This document shows, in pieces, positions 1 to 11,152 of a stretch of 63,131 nucleotides of DNA (position 1 is the stretch's first letter; each line of letters begins with the position of its first letter). The notes under the pieces were generated by a model. The model did not search any database and had not been told where the DNA came from. It saw only the letters and a list, made by a program, of their open reading frames with translations. The stretch spans positions 1 to 63,131 of the forward strand of contig VHZZ01000572.1 of assembly GCA_009801015.1 (NCBI GenBank), in the 5' to 3' direction. Both the position numbers and the translations under genes were made by a program. The stretch comes from Silene noctiflora. Taxonomy: Eukaryota > Streptophyta > Magnoliopsida > Caryophyllales > Caryophyllaceae.

Positions 1-1925
1 GACTAATTACTAAATATAATAAATACGACTAATTATTACAAATTAGTAAATAAATGAGCTTTTATATAATTAAGCACGCAAAATCAAGTCGGAATAAGGT
101 ATAAAAGCGGAGCAAAATGCGACTAAAATACTACTTATCAAACGTACTGTAAATGATCCCGAACCACCCCTAATTATAACCCTTGTTACCCCAATATTAT
201 CAACCCTAATTTATTTTCCATCTATTTAACTTAAAAGAAGAAATTTATAATGTATTGAATGAAGTTAGAACACTAATTAGTTGATCGGTACGAGAATTAC
301 AATCCATAAATGAGTGATTTGATGAAGATTTGATTAATTTGAAAGAGAGAGATTTTGTTTTAAGAGAAAGAGTAAGGTATGGGAAAATTATGGCAAATGA
401 AAGAGTAATCTTTGTCCATGAATGAGATGAGGAGAGAAAGCAATTAATTAACTTGATAATCATGGGGTCCTACATCAACAAAAATCAATTTTTTTCCTCA
501 AACTCGCAACCAATTAGAATGCTTTAAATGTTATTGCTTTTATAGTATAGAGATTTATACTTTTCTTTAATTGAGTTTTAATCCTATTAAAACTCATTTA
601 TAATAATTATATTATTTTGCATCAATCTTTTAAAGTTTTTAGATTTAGTTTTACATTATCTCCTACTAAAAAACAATTTTAATTTTGTTTTAATGATTTA
701 AAAAAGTTGGAGACTATCACGTGCTTCGAAAAAAGCCTCTTTTATATATATATATATTGATTCTATATCATTTTAAAAAGGGATAAGAATTTTTCAACTT
801 GCATAAACAAATTAATAGAATATTCTTATTTTGTTAAATAAATAAAATTGCACTAATTTTATGTATGATGTGATAGAAATATTTTTTTACTATTATTTTT
901 AAAAATAAATATAATGGTCATGAACACTTTTTATCAACACTTTCTAGTTAATTCTATAGTTTTGTATTTTGATACAAATGTACTACAAGTTAAGACTATT
1001 CATAGATTGTTTTTACGTTTTTTTTCTTACAATTTAACTTAATATCTACATTTATTTAATACTATGTAAAACATTTAAATATTAATTAATTTTACAATTT
1101 AACAGTGTTGAACCTTCTTTTCCACCTCTTAATACAAAATATTTCTAATAGTAAATTTCAATTTCAAAGGTGGTTAAATACCAGTAAAATAATTACTAAA
1201 TTCTCTAACATCTCCATCTAAAAAACCGCGCGAATGCACGAAATCTATACTAGCTAACTATTAACTTTATTTAATTCCTTACGTTTTTTTTTTTTTCGAT
1301 ACTTGAAGAAATATTTAGTGCCTGTAGTTGTGTTTGGATTTGAAGGGAGGAAATAGTGTTTATCATAAAATACCAGTAAATTGCATTGCACTTATATCGT
1401 TGTATATATGACTCAATAAGTCTACCTTATGACGGGTTAAATATCACCCACAAAAGACTTGTGACAGACTGACAGATATTACCCACCATAAATGAGAAAC
1501 TTGTGATATATGATGTTAGAACATTATCGAACTTTCAAAGTCAAATGGTGACCACGGAATTGGAGAGAGTACACTGAGACGCAAAAATAAAATAAAAAAT
1601 AAAAAACAATTCAACTTTCTCAAGTAAAACCGCCTAATACAAGAATTTAGAATAAGTATAATTGTATAAATATAGATACACGTACAATAATTGGGACGGT
1701 TGTCGCGACTCACGAATAACATAAATTTGTGGGTTTTACAAGCATATACTGCATCAATTTTCTTAGCAGAAACTGACAGTGAATCGGTCTATCGATGCAG
1801 TCTGATGCCAAAAATCAAAATGGTGAATAAAGAGTTGGAACGGAGCATACATATTAGCATATACGCGTATATACATAAGTTAGCCTCGCCATTTCACCCA
1901 TCTGAAAGACGCAACTAGTCAAGTA
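1..1925. other. Intergenic, AT-rich, repeat remnants
   Basis: No gene was recognised here. The stretch is very AT-rich and lies downstream of the 3' end of the minus-strand CAP-H gene. Short open frames at 245-463, 1516-1722 and 1691-1918 have no recognisable domain and low-complexity composition. The only structured item I can name is a degenerate Helitron-type 3' end at about 1224-1252. Its 3' neighbour sequence resembles those at 19.86 kb and 30.69 kb. Confidence 0.6.
1224..1253 (+). mobile_element. Helitron-type 3' terminus (degenerate copy)
   Basis: The sequence has a short GC hairpin (CCGCGCGAATGCACG, imperfect) followed about 10 bases later by CTAG. This matches the known Helitron 3' signature of a hairpin just before CTRR. 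The preceding bases (TCTAAAAAACCG) match two other copies in this window, at 19864-19893 and 30684-30715. The 5' end of the element could not be placed. Confidence 0.45.
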
Positions 1926-4514
1926 CTATGTCTTGACAGCTTCTGATACAGCATCATCAGCTACTACCTGAAAGAAAATCAGACATTACTGAGTTTTACC
2001 CACGAAAATTTCTACTTTAGTACCCTGACATTTTGCTCAGTTAAAATAAAAACAATGTAGGTCAAACATGTTCACCTTTTTCCTGGCACGAGGCAGGTAG
2101 ATGTATGGTGAGTTCATCCATACTTTCACAGCCTAGAATTCGGAGTCCATGTTCATTGGCGAGATGTAGAAGGCAGATAAAGCAGAGATGAGGAGAGATG
2201 TCTTGTGGAGCAGCTGCCGCACAGTCATCAGGAAAGTTGGCTAATACTTTTTTGAACGATATGGCATCCTCATCAACATTCTGACAACGATAAAATAATT
2301 AAAAAAAAAACACACACATCAGAAGCAGCGTTTCAGCATGCACACGGATCGCGCTGAAAAGAAAAACAGCAACAAAAGATATAGAAACATCTCAGCTTTC
2401 AAACATGTTTACATACATAAGATACTGGCAATTTAAAAACAAAGATCATCCAGTAAACGATATTTGATAGTAGTCGAGAGAACTTTGAAGTAAGCAATTA
2501 TCAAAATCCGATAGAGACAGTTAGATATCAAGACTGAACACGTGAAGCTGGCAAGATGGCCAAAGTGAAATGAAGCCTAGTATACTCACAGTTACAAGAA
2601 CTTCTGTGGAACTATTCATGTGATCCCATAGAGTTTCCTTGAGCAAATGCACATCAACTTGCTTAGCAGCTTTATCGTACTGGACTTCGATTTTGTTGAC
2701 CTGAACATGCACCATGCAAAAACAATTGAACAATATTTCGTGTCAGCAAGTCTAACAGTGACTTCCTAGGAATTAAATTGTTGCAAATTAAAAGATTAAA
2801 CCTCAGAAGAGCATCATTAAGATTCTGGTTTACAAATAGCAGTATGATGAAGAAGTGAGAATCCAAGGAGCAAAATCAAAACAAACCTGACGAGGCTGGG
2901 AGACCAGCATATCTTGTTCTTCTGCATCACTGTAACCATAATCACCATTTTCAGGGTCACCATAAGCGCTTCCATTGTCCCATGCTTGACCTGGTTCATC
3001 CATGACATTCCCATCTTGCCATCCACTATCTATATGAATAGAAAACAGCGAAATATTCCAAATCAATTCAAATTAAGTCACACTGCATAGGAGAAAAAAC
3101 TAGACCACCACTACAATGAAGTGTGAATTAATCAACTCAAATTATAATCTCAATAAATTAAATGAAGCCGCACTACATAGGAAAAAACTAGGCCGCCACT
3201 ACGATAAAGTGTGAACAAATCAATTAAACTTTAATATTAGTCCAACCTAGAAAATTAAGCAGACTCTCAGAAAATAACCAAAGGTGCTAAAATGAAGATC
3301 ACCAGTGCATTATTTATTTCATGAAAAAATGTCACAATATTTTTTAATCATTCTCCAAGTCTCCTATCAACCAGATACTTTGCCATATATACTTCAAGAC
3401 ACTTTTACTTGAAGGCAATCAGGCATCTGTTTAGAATTAAACAGTGGATGACATAATAGATTAAGCTAAGCGGCCTTTGTTAAACACACAAGGTGAAGGT
3501 ACTGCACTCTAAAAGTATGCAAAGTGAAGGTTATAGAGAACAACAATAAGATACTTGCATCACGATGATGATTTGAAACTTGTTCTGAGGCCTTTTTTGT
3601 AAGAACACTAGGTCCATGCCAGGCAGTGCAGACACCCAGTTGCTAATACAAATATACGACAAGTCAACAACAAAAAAGTTCAATTGTCACAAAGCTACAG
3701 GCTACAGCAATATTCATACAATCAAATATATATATATACGAAATACCATGTAATACCAGAAACAGTATAGTGGTATGAATATGAAAACAGGAGAAGACGC
3801 ACAAACAAATAATACACTTCAGGTACTGAGCATAAGGGCAATAACATATGAGAGCTAAGTAAAAAATTACCTCTGAGTTTTCTTCTTCTCTTCCCTAGGC
3901 ACTGCAAAAGATGAGCAGCCAACATAAGACATGGTCTAGTATAAAAATACCACCTGGAAAAATTTTATTTTTGAGGGAACCACCTAGAGGATAATATGAG
4001 ATCTATCATGTCACTTCAGGCTTTTAGAACCTCAATTTTAGAAGTAATCTAGTTATAACAAATTAACAACGAAGTCATGGTTTATGAGATCATCGTTAAA
4101 CTCAAAGAACACTTATGATTTTTATGTCCAGAAACTCTTTACGACTTAATACTGAGAATTGCATAGCAAAACTGAACATAATTGCCCAATATAAGCTACA
4201 ATAATTAACAGACTTGTACAACCCTTGTATATTCTAAATGGAAAGGTTCATATAGCTGCAAAACATCCTACATTTGAATTGATCAATAAAGAAGACAAAG
4301 GATCAGCGACAGCAATTAACAGCAGAAAATAAATATCTCCTCTTTAATATCACCAGTAGCAATATTAGAATAGTCTAGTATTCACATATACAGACATCAA
4401 ATAGTTAGACCACGCAATTGTGCAGATAATTGCTAAAATTATGATGCAGCAGTTAAACTTACCACTCTGTACATCCTAAACAAAAGTAATGATAAAAAAC
4501 ATCTTAGACTGTTG

Positions 4515-4545
<31 letters not shown>

Positions 4546-7500
4546 CAACCCAAGAAATAGATATTACTCAAGAGTCGTGTTCATTCTTATCATTTACTAC
4601 CGTTGTCCATTATTAAACTTCATACTTTGGAATCTTTCCTTTTTTTTGTCTATTTTTTGTGGCGAATATAATTTACAAAACATATTTCTAAACCCCTTAA
4701 TTTTTGTGTCCATTGCGACATGAATAATAAAAATGGAGGTAGGGTGCACATACTATTAAGAAAAGGGTATCACATTATAAACATCACCTCGTAAAGGAAA
4801 ACTTATCTCACCAGAACATTTGGAAGAAGAAACAACTTCACGAGATCCTCTGGCTGATAATGGCAATCCTCGGGCAGTTTGTTGGATAGAGGGGCTTTTT
4901 TGGAAGGAAGCAGTAACGACTTCAAATTCTTAGGAGGTATGAAAATATCAGGCATGTCTTCATCCAAAGCTTTTATGAAATCAATATCAGTATCAATTGC
5001 TTTTTTGGCTCTTGATCTCTTAGCGGTCAAAGTCACCTCAGGCTCTTTTCCGATGACGTTTTCAGCACCTAACGCAAAGGATTCCAAGTTAATAGCTATG
5101 AAATGAACAAAGCAACAAAACAGAAAGTCAATACTCATACAAGGAGTTTTCAATTAAGTGACTGACCCTTAGTTTTTCGGTACTTCCAATGCTCAGGCCC
5201 AGCCCACGCATTTTGACTTGAAGTAGTACCAGTAGCAGCCAACAGAAGAGAAGCAACACTTTCAAATCTGTCGTATGCATCAGGATCACAGGGACTAAAT
5301 GAATCTTGATCCTACAGATTGAAAATGAAAAGACGACAGTTTCAAAGTCTGATTTTGTATATTAAAAAAGGACGGATACAAAGGCAACGTGCTAGACACT
5401 GAGCAATTCCATACATGAAAAATACCTCATATTGATCTTGCAAGTTCTGATCATTGATGTCAAAGTTATTACTATCATGAGCAAAATCAGCATCATCATT
5501 GTGATCGAACGACCACCCCTCACCATTATCATATGTACCTTCATCCAACTCTGTACCTTGATCATCAGCTCTATTATCCATGTTTGGCAACTCGTGGCCC
5601 CCATTCACCTCGACAGTACTACCATCATTTGCATCATCGTCGCACAAAGTTTCCTGGCTCCTATGGAATTGTGTTCGTTCTAATCTAAAATCATCGACCT
5701 GCTCCACTATCACCCTAAAAGTAGGACATATATCTTGCTTACTGTTCACATTGTTCACCATCTGATTAACGCATTCTACAAGAGAAATAAAAAGTAAGTT
5801 TTATCATCCCGTCGCCGAGCAGATTACAGATAAGAGGCTCAATCCATTCATTCAAACTAACCTCCAGCAAAGGTAATATCAATCAAGTCAGAAGAACTAT
5901 TTTCAGATGTAGAGGATATACACTTAGCAGGCACTTCTTGAGAATCAAAGAGTACCCGGCATCCTCCATAAATCCCCAGGTTATTCAGAAGTAGACCCTT
6001 TGCCCCGCCCTCATCAAATTGTGCTGTTGTCTGATGATACAGAGGGTCCACTGCAAATGCAACTGAAATGCCAGGCGTATACATTACACTTGGTCAACGG
6101 ATAAACAGGACAAGTTGCAAGTTAAAAAGATGAACGCCTATATCCATTACCATCAAATTTCTTGACATTCAGTGATTCGAAAGAAGACTCCAGCGTTGAC
6201 AGAGGTGACAACTGCATATAACGCATCAATTAGAATGAAGATAAGAAACATACGACATATAACTAACAGTTAAGAAACTTAAGATGTATAATATTGGAAG
6301 TTATCAATTTAACCTTCCTTGCTGACTCTTTTTTAGACTGATTTTCATCATGATCTCCACTGCCATTGTCTCCTTCAACCACATTTTCTGTCCCAAAATA
6401 TCAAATATAATTAAGTATACCATTAAGGGTTAAAAAAACACATGTTTCACTGCTGCTCAAGACACTCAATCACAAGAAGGTATCAAAAAGAGAGATCACC
6501 AATAATGGAAAAATATTCTACTAAATATCCAGACAGGACCACCAAGAATACCACCATAGCCTACTAATTAGCAGAAAATACATTTTCCCTTGCTTATGTG
6601 ATCCCCAATCCCTTGTAGTCTCTTATACTAGTTGGGGGAAATAAATAATGGGCCACCAGATACTCTCAAAGATGGATCATATTTGGCATGGTTACTAAAT
6701 TCATAATACCCCCGATTTGAATTTCGCGAGTCGCTCTCTATATACGCCGGAGTATTCCAACAAACATTCTAAGCGAATTCGCAAACATTAATATGATTTC
6801 TTTTAAGATTAAAATTTAAATCTAATAAAAATATTATTAGATAGAACTCAAATAATATCTATATTGGTTAGTAACTTATTTACCAACTGTTTCATAAATA
6901 ATCAAAGTAGAAGATATTAAAAAAATGTAAACATCGACTTAAATAGAGAGCAGTACAATGCAAATAGTAATCTAAACAACCCTTTCTCACCTTTCACTTT
7001 CCGTGTCACATATACTCAAAGGGGTTTCTTGTTTCTCTTGCCTAAACTAACACTGAAGCTTAATACAAGGTGAGTTTTTAACTCGAGTATATGTGTAATA
7101 AACAAACCTGGTTGATCTTCGAGACCAGCTCTACTGATTCCACCAAGAACTTTATACGCTTCTGAGTGAACGGAATCCACCCTGAGTGCATAAATCTTAA
7201 CCCCAGCTTCCAATGTGCAACTTGCCTGCTCATAAACCATGAAGCATAACAGCAGAAAATATCAAAATGAAAAAGAAGAGAAAAGAACACATTTTATATC
7301 TGCATACACAAGTTTACTACTCACTACTCAGTTCCCTAATAGGATTATAGAATGCAGCTTGCTAAAGAGATTCTTAACTTCAGCTAAGCCAGTGTTCATA
7401 TAATAGAGGAAAAGCCCACGTGGATCTAATAGACAATAATCAACAAAATGATAACTTTCATTATAAGAACATAAAAAACAGCAACATCATTACAGATTTC

Positions 7501-8955
7501 TTCTTTCATGGTCTAAAAGTATAGACTAAATGACTAATATGTAAGTATGTAACTCACTTTGTCCCATTCAGTGGTTTAATCAAAATTCAAGCATTGCATG
7601 GTTGCGCGTAGGCTGCAACAAGAGTTGAAAAGAATTACCTTCTGAAAGTTGGTTTCAGTATCGTCTTCATCTTCTACTTTGATAATTTCACTAAGGTGAT
7701 CTATAAGCTTCAGCTCCCATGTGTTCTTCTGATTAATTTTCTATATTTGCCGGAAGAAGCCCACAAATCAGATATCCTTAAATCGCAACCATCTAACAAA
7801 ACATCAAACTAACATCGCATTCAACACACCTTAAATAAATATCTCGAAACAGTCTCTCACAAGTTTGAGCCTCTGGGGGTAATAACATGTTTATTGAAAC
7901 GACTAAAATCACTGTGATGTAACAGGAACTTCACCCCAACACCTCTCAATAGTCCCCCTCGAAAATCCCAAAGAGGTGAAACCTTTACTTATTGTAAAAG
8001 TTCACATATCCAGGTAGGTCTGAAACGACTACAGAATCAACGTAAAAGTAACAGGAACTTCACCTCCGCCACCTCTTGACAACCAACCCCGAAAATCCCA
8101 AAAAGGTGAAACCTTTACTCACTATAAAATTTCACATATCCCAGGAGGTCCGAGGTACAAAGCCTTCTCCCAAACCAGTAGAATTTAACTTAGTAATTTC
8201 TACAATCCCTATGGTAGGTACAAATGTACAATCAATTAGATACAACTACACACCATCAAAATGAAAGTTACCCCCTTCACCAATATATGAGACAAATTCC
8301 CCAAATCGAATAAATTAAAAAGATACTCCCTCCGTCTCAATTATTATTTGTTTACCTTTGATTAAACTACCTTTCACAACGAATAAAAAAAGTAAACAAA
8401 TAACCAGAACAAATATAGTAATTTTACAGATTCTCTTGTAAGGCGGTTTTACATAGGAATTCAGTAAAACAGATCCTAACTAAACCTTTCACTTAAATGG
8501 ATCACAATCGTATTAAATAGATCCGTTTTACACAATTTTTGTATAAGACGGCCTTACCGGAGGCTCTAGAAGAGTTTAAACCGACGGAACCTCACCCTAA
8601 CTAACCGAAACCCGTAAAATTAATGAAAAACAATAAACCAAAATAAAAAAGAATAGTGAGAAGGATATACATTTTCACTAGCAAGCTTAATGCAATTACG
8701 AAACAATTCCATGATCTGTTGACCATCAAGTAAAGAAGAAGCAGAATCAGACGGTATCGCGTTTTCGAAAGAGACATCAAGAGCTTTACGGCGAACAGCG
8801 GCGGCGCGTGCAGCGCGTGCTTGGGCGCGTTCGAGTTGGTCGTCATTGGAGCCTAGTAAGAAAGGACTAGTCGGGGATTGAAGACGGGTTGAGATTGATG
8901 GGCGTCGTTTTAGACCTGAGGTTGGATTTGGACTGTTAATTAGGGTTTCCGCCAT
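1926..8955 (-). CDS. CAP-H: Condensin I subunit CAP-H (kleisin, Barren homologue), multi-exon
   Basis: CAP-H is the kleisin that bridges the SMC2/SMC4 heads in condensin I and is needed for mitotic chromosome compaction. Exons I could place on the minus strand are 8671-8955 (start codon at 8955), 7639-7740, 7108-7225, 6314-6387, 6151-6212, 5862-6062, 5426-5775, 5167-5311, 4812-5068, a 31-nt microexon 3871-3901, then about 3555-3643 (edges uncertain), 2886-3030, 2593-2702 and 2076-2280. The N-terminus carries the family block SPTSPFLLGSNDD, then IMELFRNCIKLASEN; later blocks include ASCTLEAGVKIYALRVDSVH and VDPLYHQTTAQFDEGGAKG, all typical of plant CAP-H. The C-terminus is uncertain: it either reads through to TGA at 2062, or splices to a short last exon at 1926-1967. 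Exon 5 (6151-6212) is one base too long for the conserved frame, so the sequence as given has a frameshift near 6177-6184. Identity is confident; the exact model is not. Confidence 0.9.
4516..4545. repeat. (GT)n microsatellite
   Basis: About 14 uninterrupted GT dinucleotides lie within a CAP-H intron. It is a likely polymorphic simple repeat; the open frame across it is a repeat artefact. Confidence 0.9.
8321..8430. mobile_element. Stowaway-like MITE remnant in CAP-H intron 1
   Basis: The stretch begins TACTCCCTCCGTCTCAATTA, the classic start of plant Stowaway elements. About 55 bases later, AAAGTAAACAAATAACCA is the inverted partner of the internal TTGTTTACCTTT. The right terminal repeat is degraded, so the end is approximate. 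Confidence 0.5.
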
Positions 8956-9951
8956 TGTTGTTGAACTTGAGATTTTCGAGTTTGGGGATTTGAATTTAGA
9001 TGTTTGGGGGAATTTGAGGAGGGAAAACGGGAAAAGAGCGTGTTTTGAAATTCCGAGCGAGTGGAAAAAAAAAAAAAAAAAAAAAGATGTTAATTGACCA
9101 ACTTATCCTTGATTTTTCCGTTTCTCGTTTACATTTCCTTTCCTTTAACTCGACCCATGGTGCTCTTGTGTTTTTATTTATGTGCGCATGATTGTTGAAT
9201 TTAAAATGACCTGTTATTTTAGGTTTGAAAACTCGAAACCCACCCAACTAGCTCAGCCCGATGAATTAAAAGATAGGTTTATGTTAATGGAGTATTGAAA
9301 TATAAATATATTTATATATTACATTTGAAATAATAATTATTAAATTTAATATTTTAAATGAAAAATACAATTAAAAATCAATTTTATATAATTTAATTTT
9401 ATTTAATAAGAACGCCATTATTAGAATATATAGTTAATATAAACAATGAATATAATTAACATATTAACCATAAATATGTTATTGAGAAACTTCAGAAACG
9501 ATCTCTCAATAACGTTATTGAGAGACCTCTCACATGATTGGGTAAGGGACTCATTGAATTTTTTTTTTTATTATTTTTTTTTTTCTAATTATGTCTCCCT
9601 CTAAAGTAGTGGAAGACGGTCTTTCAACCTAAAGAAATCTTCCCAAACTCACAAACTATGGCTTCTTTTTAGTCCTTTTCTTAGGTCTTCAACAACAACA
9701 ATAATAATTGCACCAAAAAAAAACAACAACAACAACAACAACAATAATAATAATAATAATAATAATAAATTATGTTGTTTTATGTCATTTTACCAAATAT
9801 CAACTTTTAGATTTCAGCTACGTTTTCAGGTTCCAGATGTCCTTTCAGTTAGGTTTCCGATACCAAACAAAGTCGAAATGTCACTCTCTGAAAAGTAAAA
9901 AGGTTCAAGAAACTTAGCAACTCGTGTAAAGTAACCACATAAACCCAGTAA
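8956..9951. other. CAP-H 5' flank with repeat remnants
   Basis: This is the presumed promoter and 5' UTR of the minus-strand CAP-H gene, followed by non-genic DNA. It contains an A tract at 9066-9085 and a small palindromic element at about 9486-9620 (CTCTCAATAACGTTATTGAGAG at its core). A CAA/AAT simple repeat lies at 9722-9770. The promoter has a near-match to the E2F consensus on the minus strand (TTTTCCCGTTTTCCC, about 9022-9036), but it misses the last base. Confidence 0.6.
9722..9770. repeat. (CAA)n/(AAT)n microsatellite
   Basis: About six CAA units pass directly into about eight AAT units. The open frame through it reads Thr and Ile runs and is not a gene. Confidence 0.9.
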
Positions 9952-9965
9952 GACCCTGTTCTTTT

Positions 9966-10672
9966 GGACTGGAACGGATCTGATCTGAACTGAACTGAAC
10001 TTATAGGATCTGAACTAAACTGAACTTATAGGATCTGAACTGAACTTATTGGATCTGAACTGAACTGAACTTATANNNNNNNNNNNNNNNNNNNNNNNNN
10101 NNNNNNNNNNNNNNNNNNNNNNNNNNNNNNNNNNNNNNNNNNNNNNNNNNNNNNNNNNNNNNNNNNNNNNNNNNNNNNNNNNNNNNNNNNNNNNNNNNNN
10201 NNNNNNNNNNNNNNNNNNNNNNNNNNNNNNNNNNNNNNNNNNNNNNNNNNNNNNNNNNNNNNNNNNNNNNNNNNNNNNNNNNNNNNNNNNNNNNNNNNNN
10301 NNNNNNNNNNNNNNNNNNNNNNNNNNNNNNNNNNNNNNNNNNNNNNNNNNNNNNNNNNNNNNNNNNNNNNNNNNNNNNNNNNNNNNNNNNNNNNNNNNNN
10401 NNNNNNNNNNNNNNNNNNNNNNNNNNNNNNAAACATAACGTATATATGTATTGAATAATTAATGTCAAATATTTGTGCATCGATTTGTAAAAATAATACT
10501 TCGTATATAAGTTTTCTGAACTGAACTTATAGAATCTGAACTGAACTGAACTGAACTTATAGGATCTAAACTGATCTGAACTTATAGGATCTGAAGTCTG
10601 AACTGAACTGAACTTATAGGATCTGAACTGAACTTATAGGATCTGAACTTATAGGATCTGAAGTGAACTTAA
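9966..10672. repeat. GATCTGAACTGAACTTATAG minisatellite arrays
   Basis: Units of about 15-25 bases are built from GGATCTGAAC, TGAAC and TTATA blocks, repeated on both sides of the gap (9966-10075 and 10515-10672) in the same orientation. Unit length varies through loss or gain of TGAAC. Confidence 0.85.
10076..10430. other. Assembly gap (355 N)
   Basis: This is a run of N inside the minisatellite-bearing element. The surrounding tandem repeat probably caused the gap. Confidence 1.
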
Positions 10673-11152
10673 GTTAAGTGACTTTAAGTCGAAAAGAACA
10701 GGGCCTAAGTCTAAAATAATAATCACCACCCATTATGAAAGCGGTCTCTCACTACCATTAATGAGAAACCGTCTTCTCTTGAGAATTTGTGAATTCATAA
10801 ACCACTTATCAAACCCTTCTTCACAAATTTGCTACAAAAGAGGACGATCGTGTATATATATCGAAGAACCATTTTGCGTATCTACAATTTCAAGTTCACC
10901 AACAAAAGCAATAAATACACATTGGCTAACTTAGTCCTACGCTAAGCGAATCCTAAACAATAGCCAAATCGAATGAATACGTATAAATTGACAATTGATA
11001 CACATTTCTTTTCCGGGTTAGAACTGGAAAACAAGGGACCTGAATACCCAATATCGGTTGCAACTTGCAAGCATTATATTGAACCCTGCAAGCCGCTCTC
11101 CTCACTGTGTAGTAGTTTACAGACGTGAAAATCAAATTTATGGTCGCCTTGC

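Larger units (their letters stand above)
9952..10705. mobile_element. PIF/Harbinger-type MITE filled with a minisatellite
   Basis: The ends are inverted repeats: the left end reads GACCCTGTTCTTTTGGACT and the reverse complement of the right end reads GGCCCTGTTCTTTTCGACT. Both are flanked by TAA (9949-9951 and 10706-10708), the 3-bp duplication typical of PIF/Harbinger elements. The interior is made of variants of GGATCTGAACTGAACTTATA in tandem. A 355-base N run interrupts it, so its true length is unknown. There is no coding capacity outside the gap. The TIR and duplication are seen directly; the superfamily is inferred from them. Confidence 0.7.

Noticed and set aside
5342-5761. Separate 139-aa acidic protein
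   Set aside because: This is exon 7 of CAP-H read past its donor at 5425, not a separate gene.
10046-10480. Open frames across 10046-10480
   Set aside because: They consist almost entirely of unknown residues from the N gap.
9952-10705. CRISPR-like array of regular repeats
   Set aside because: Units are contiguous variants without unique spacers, lie within a TIR-bounded element, and the DNA is a plant nuclear genome.
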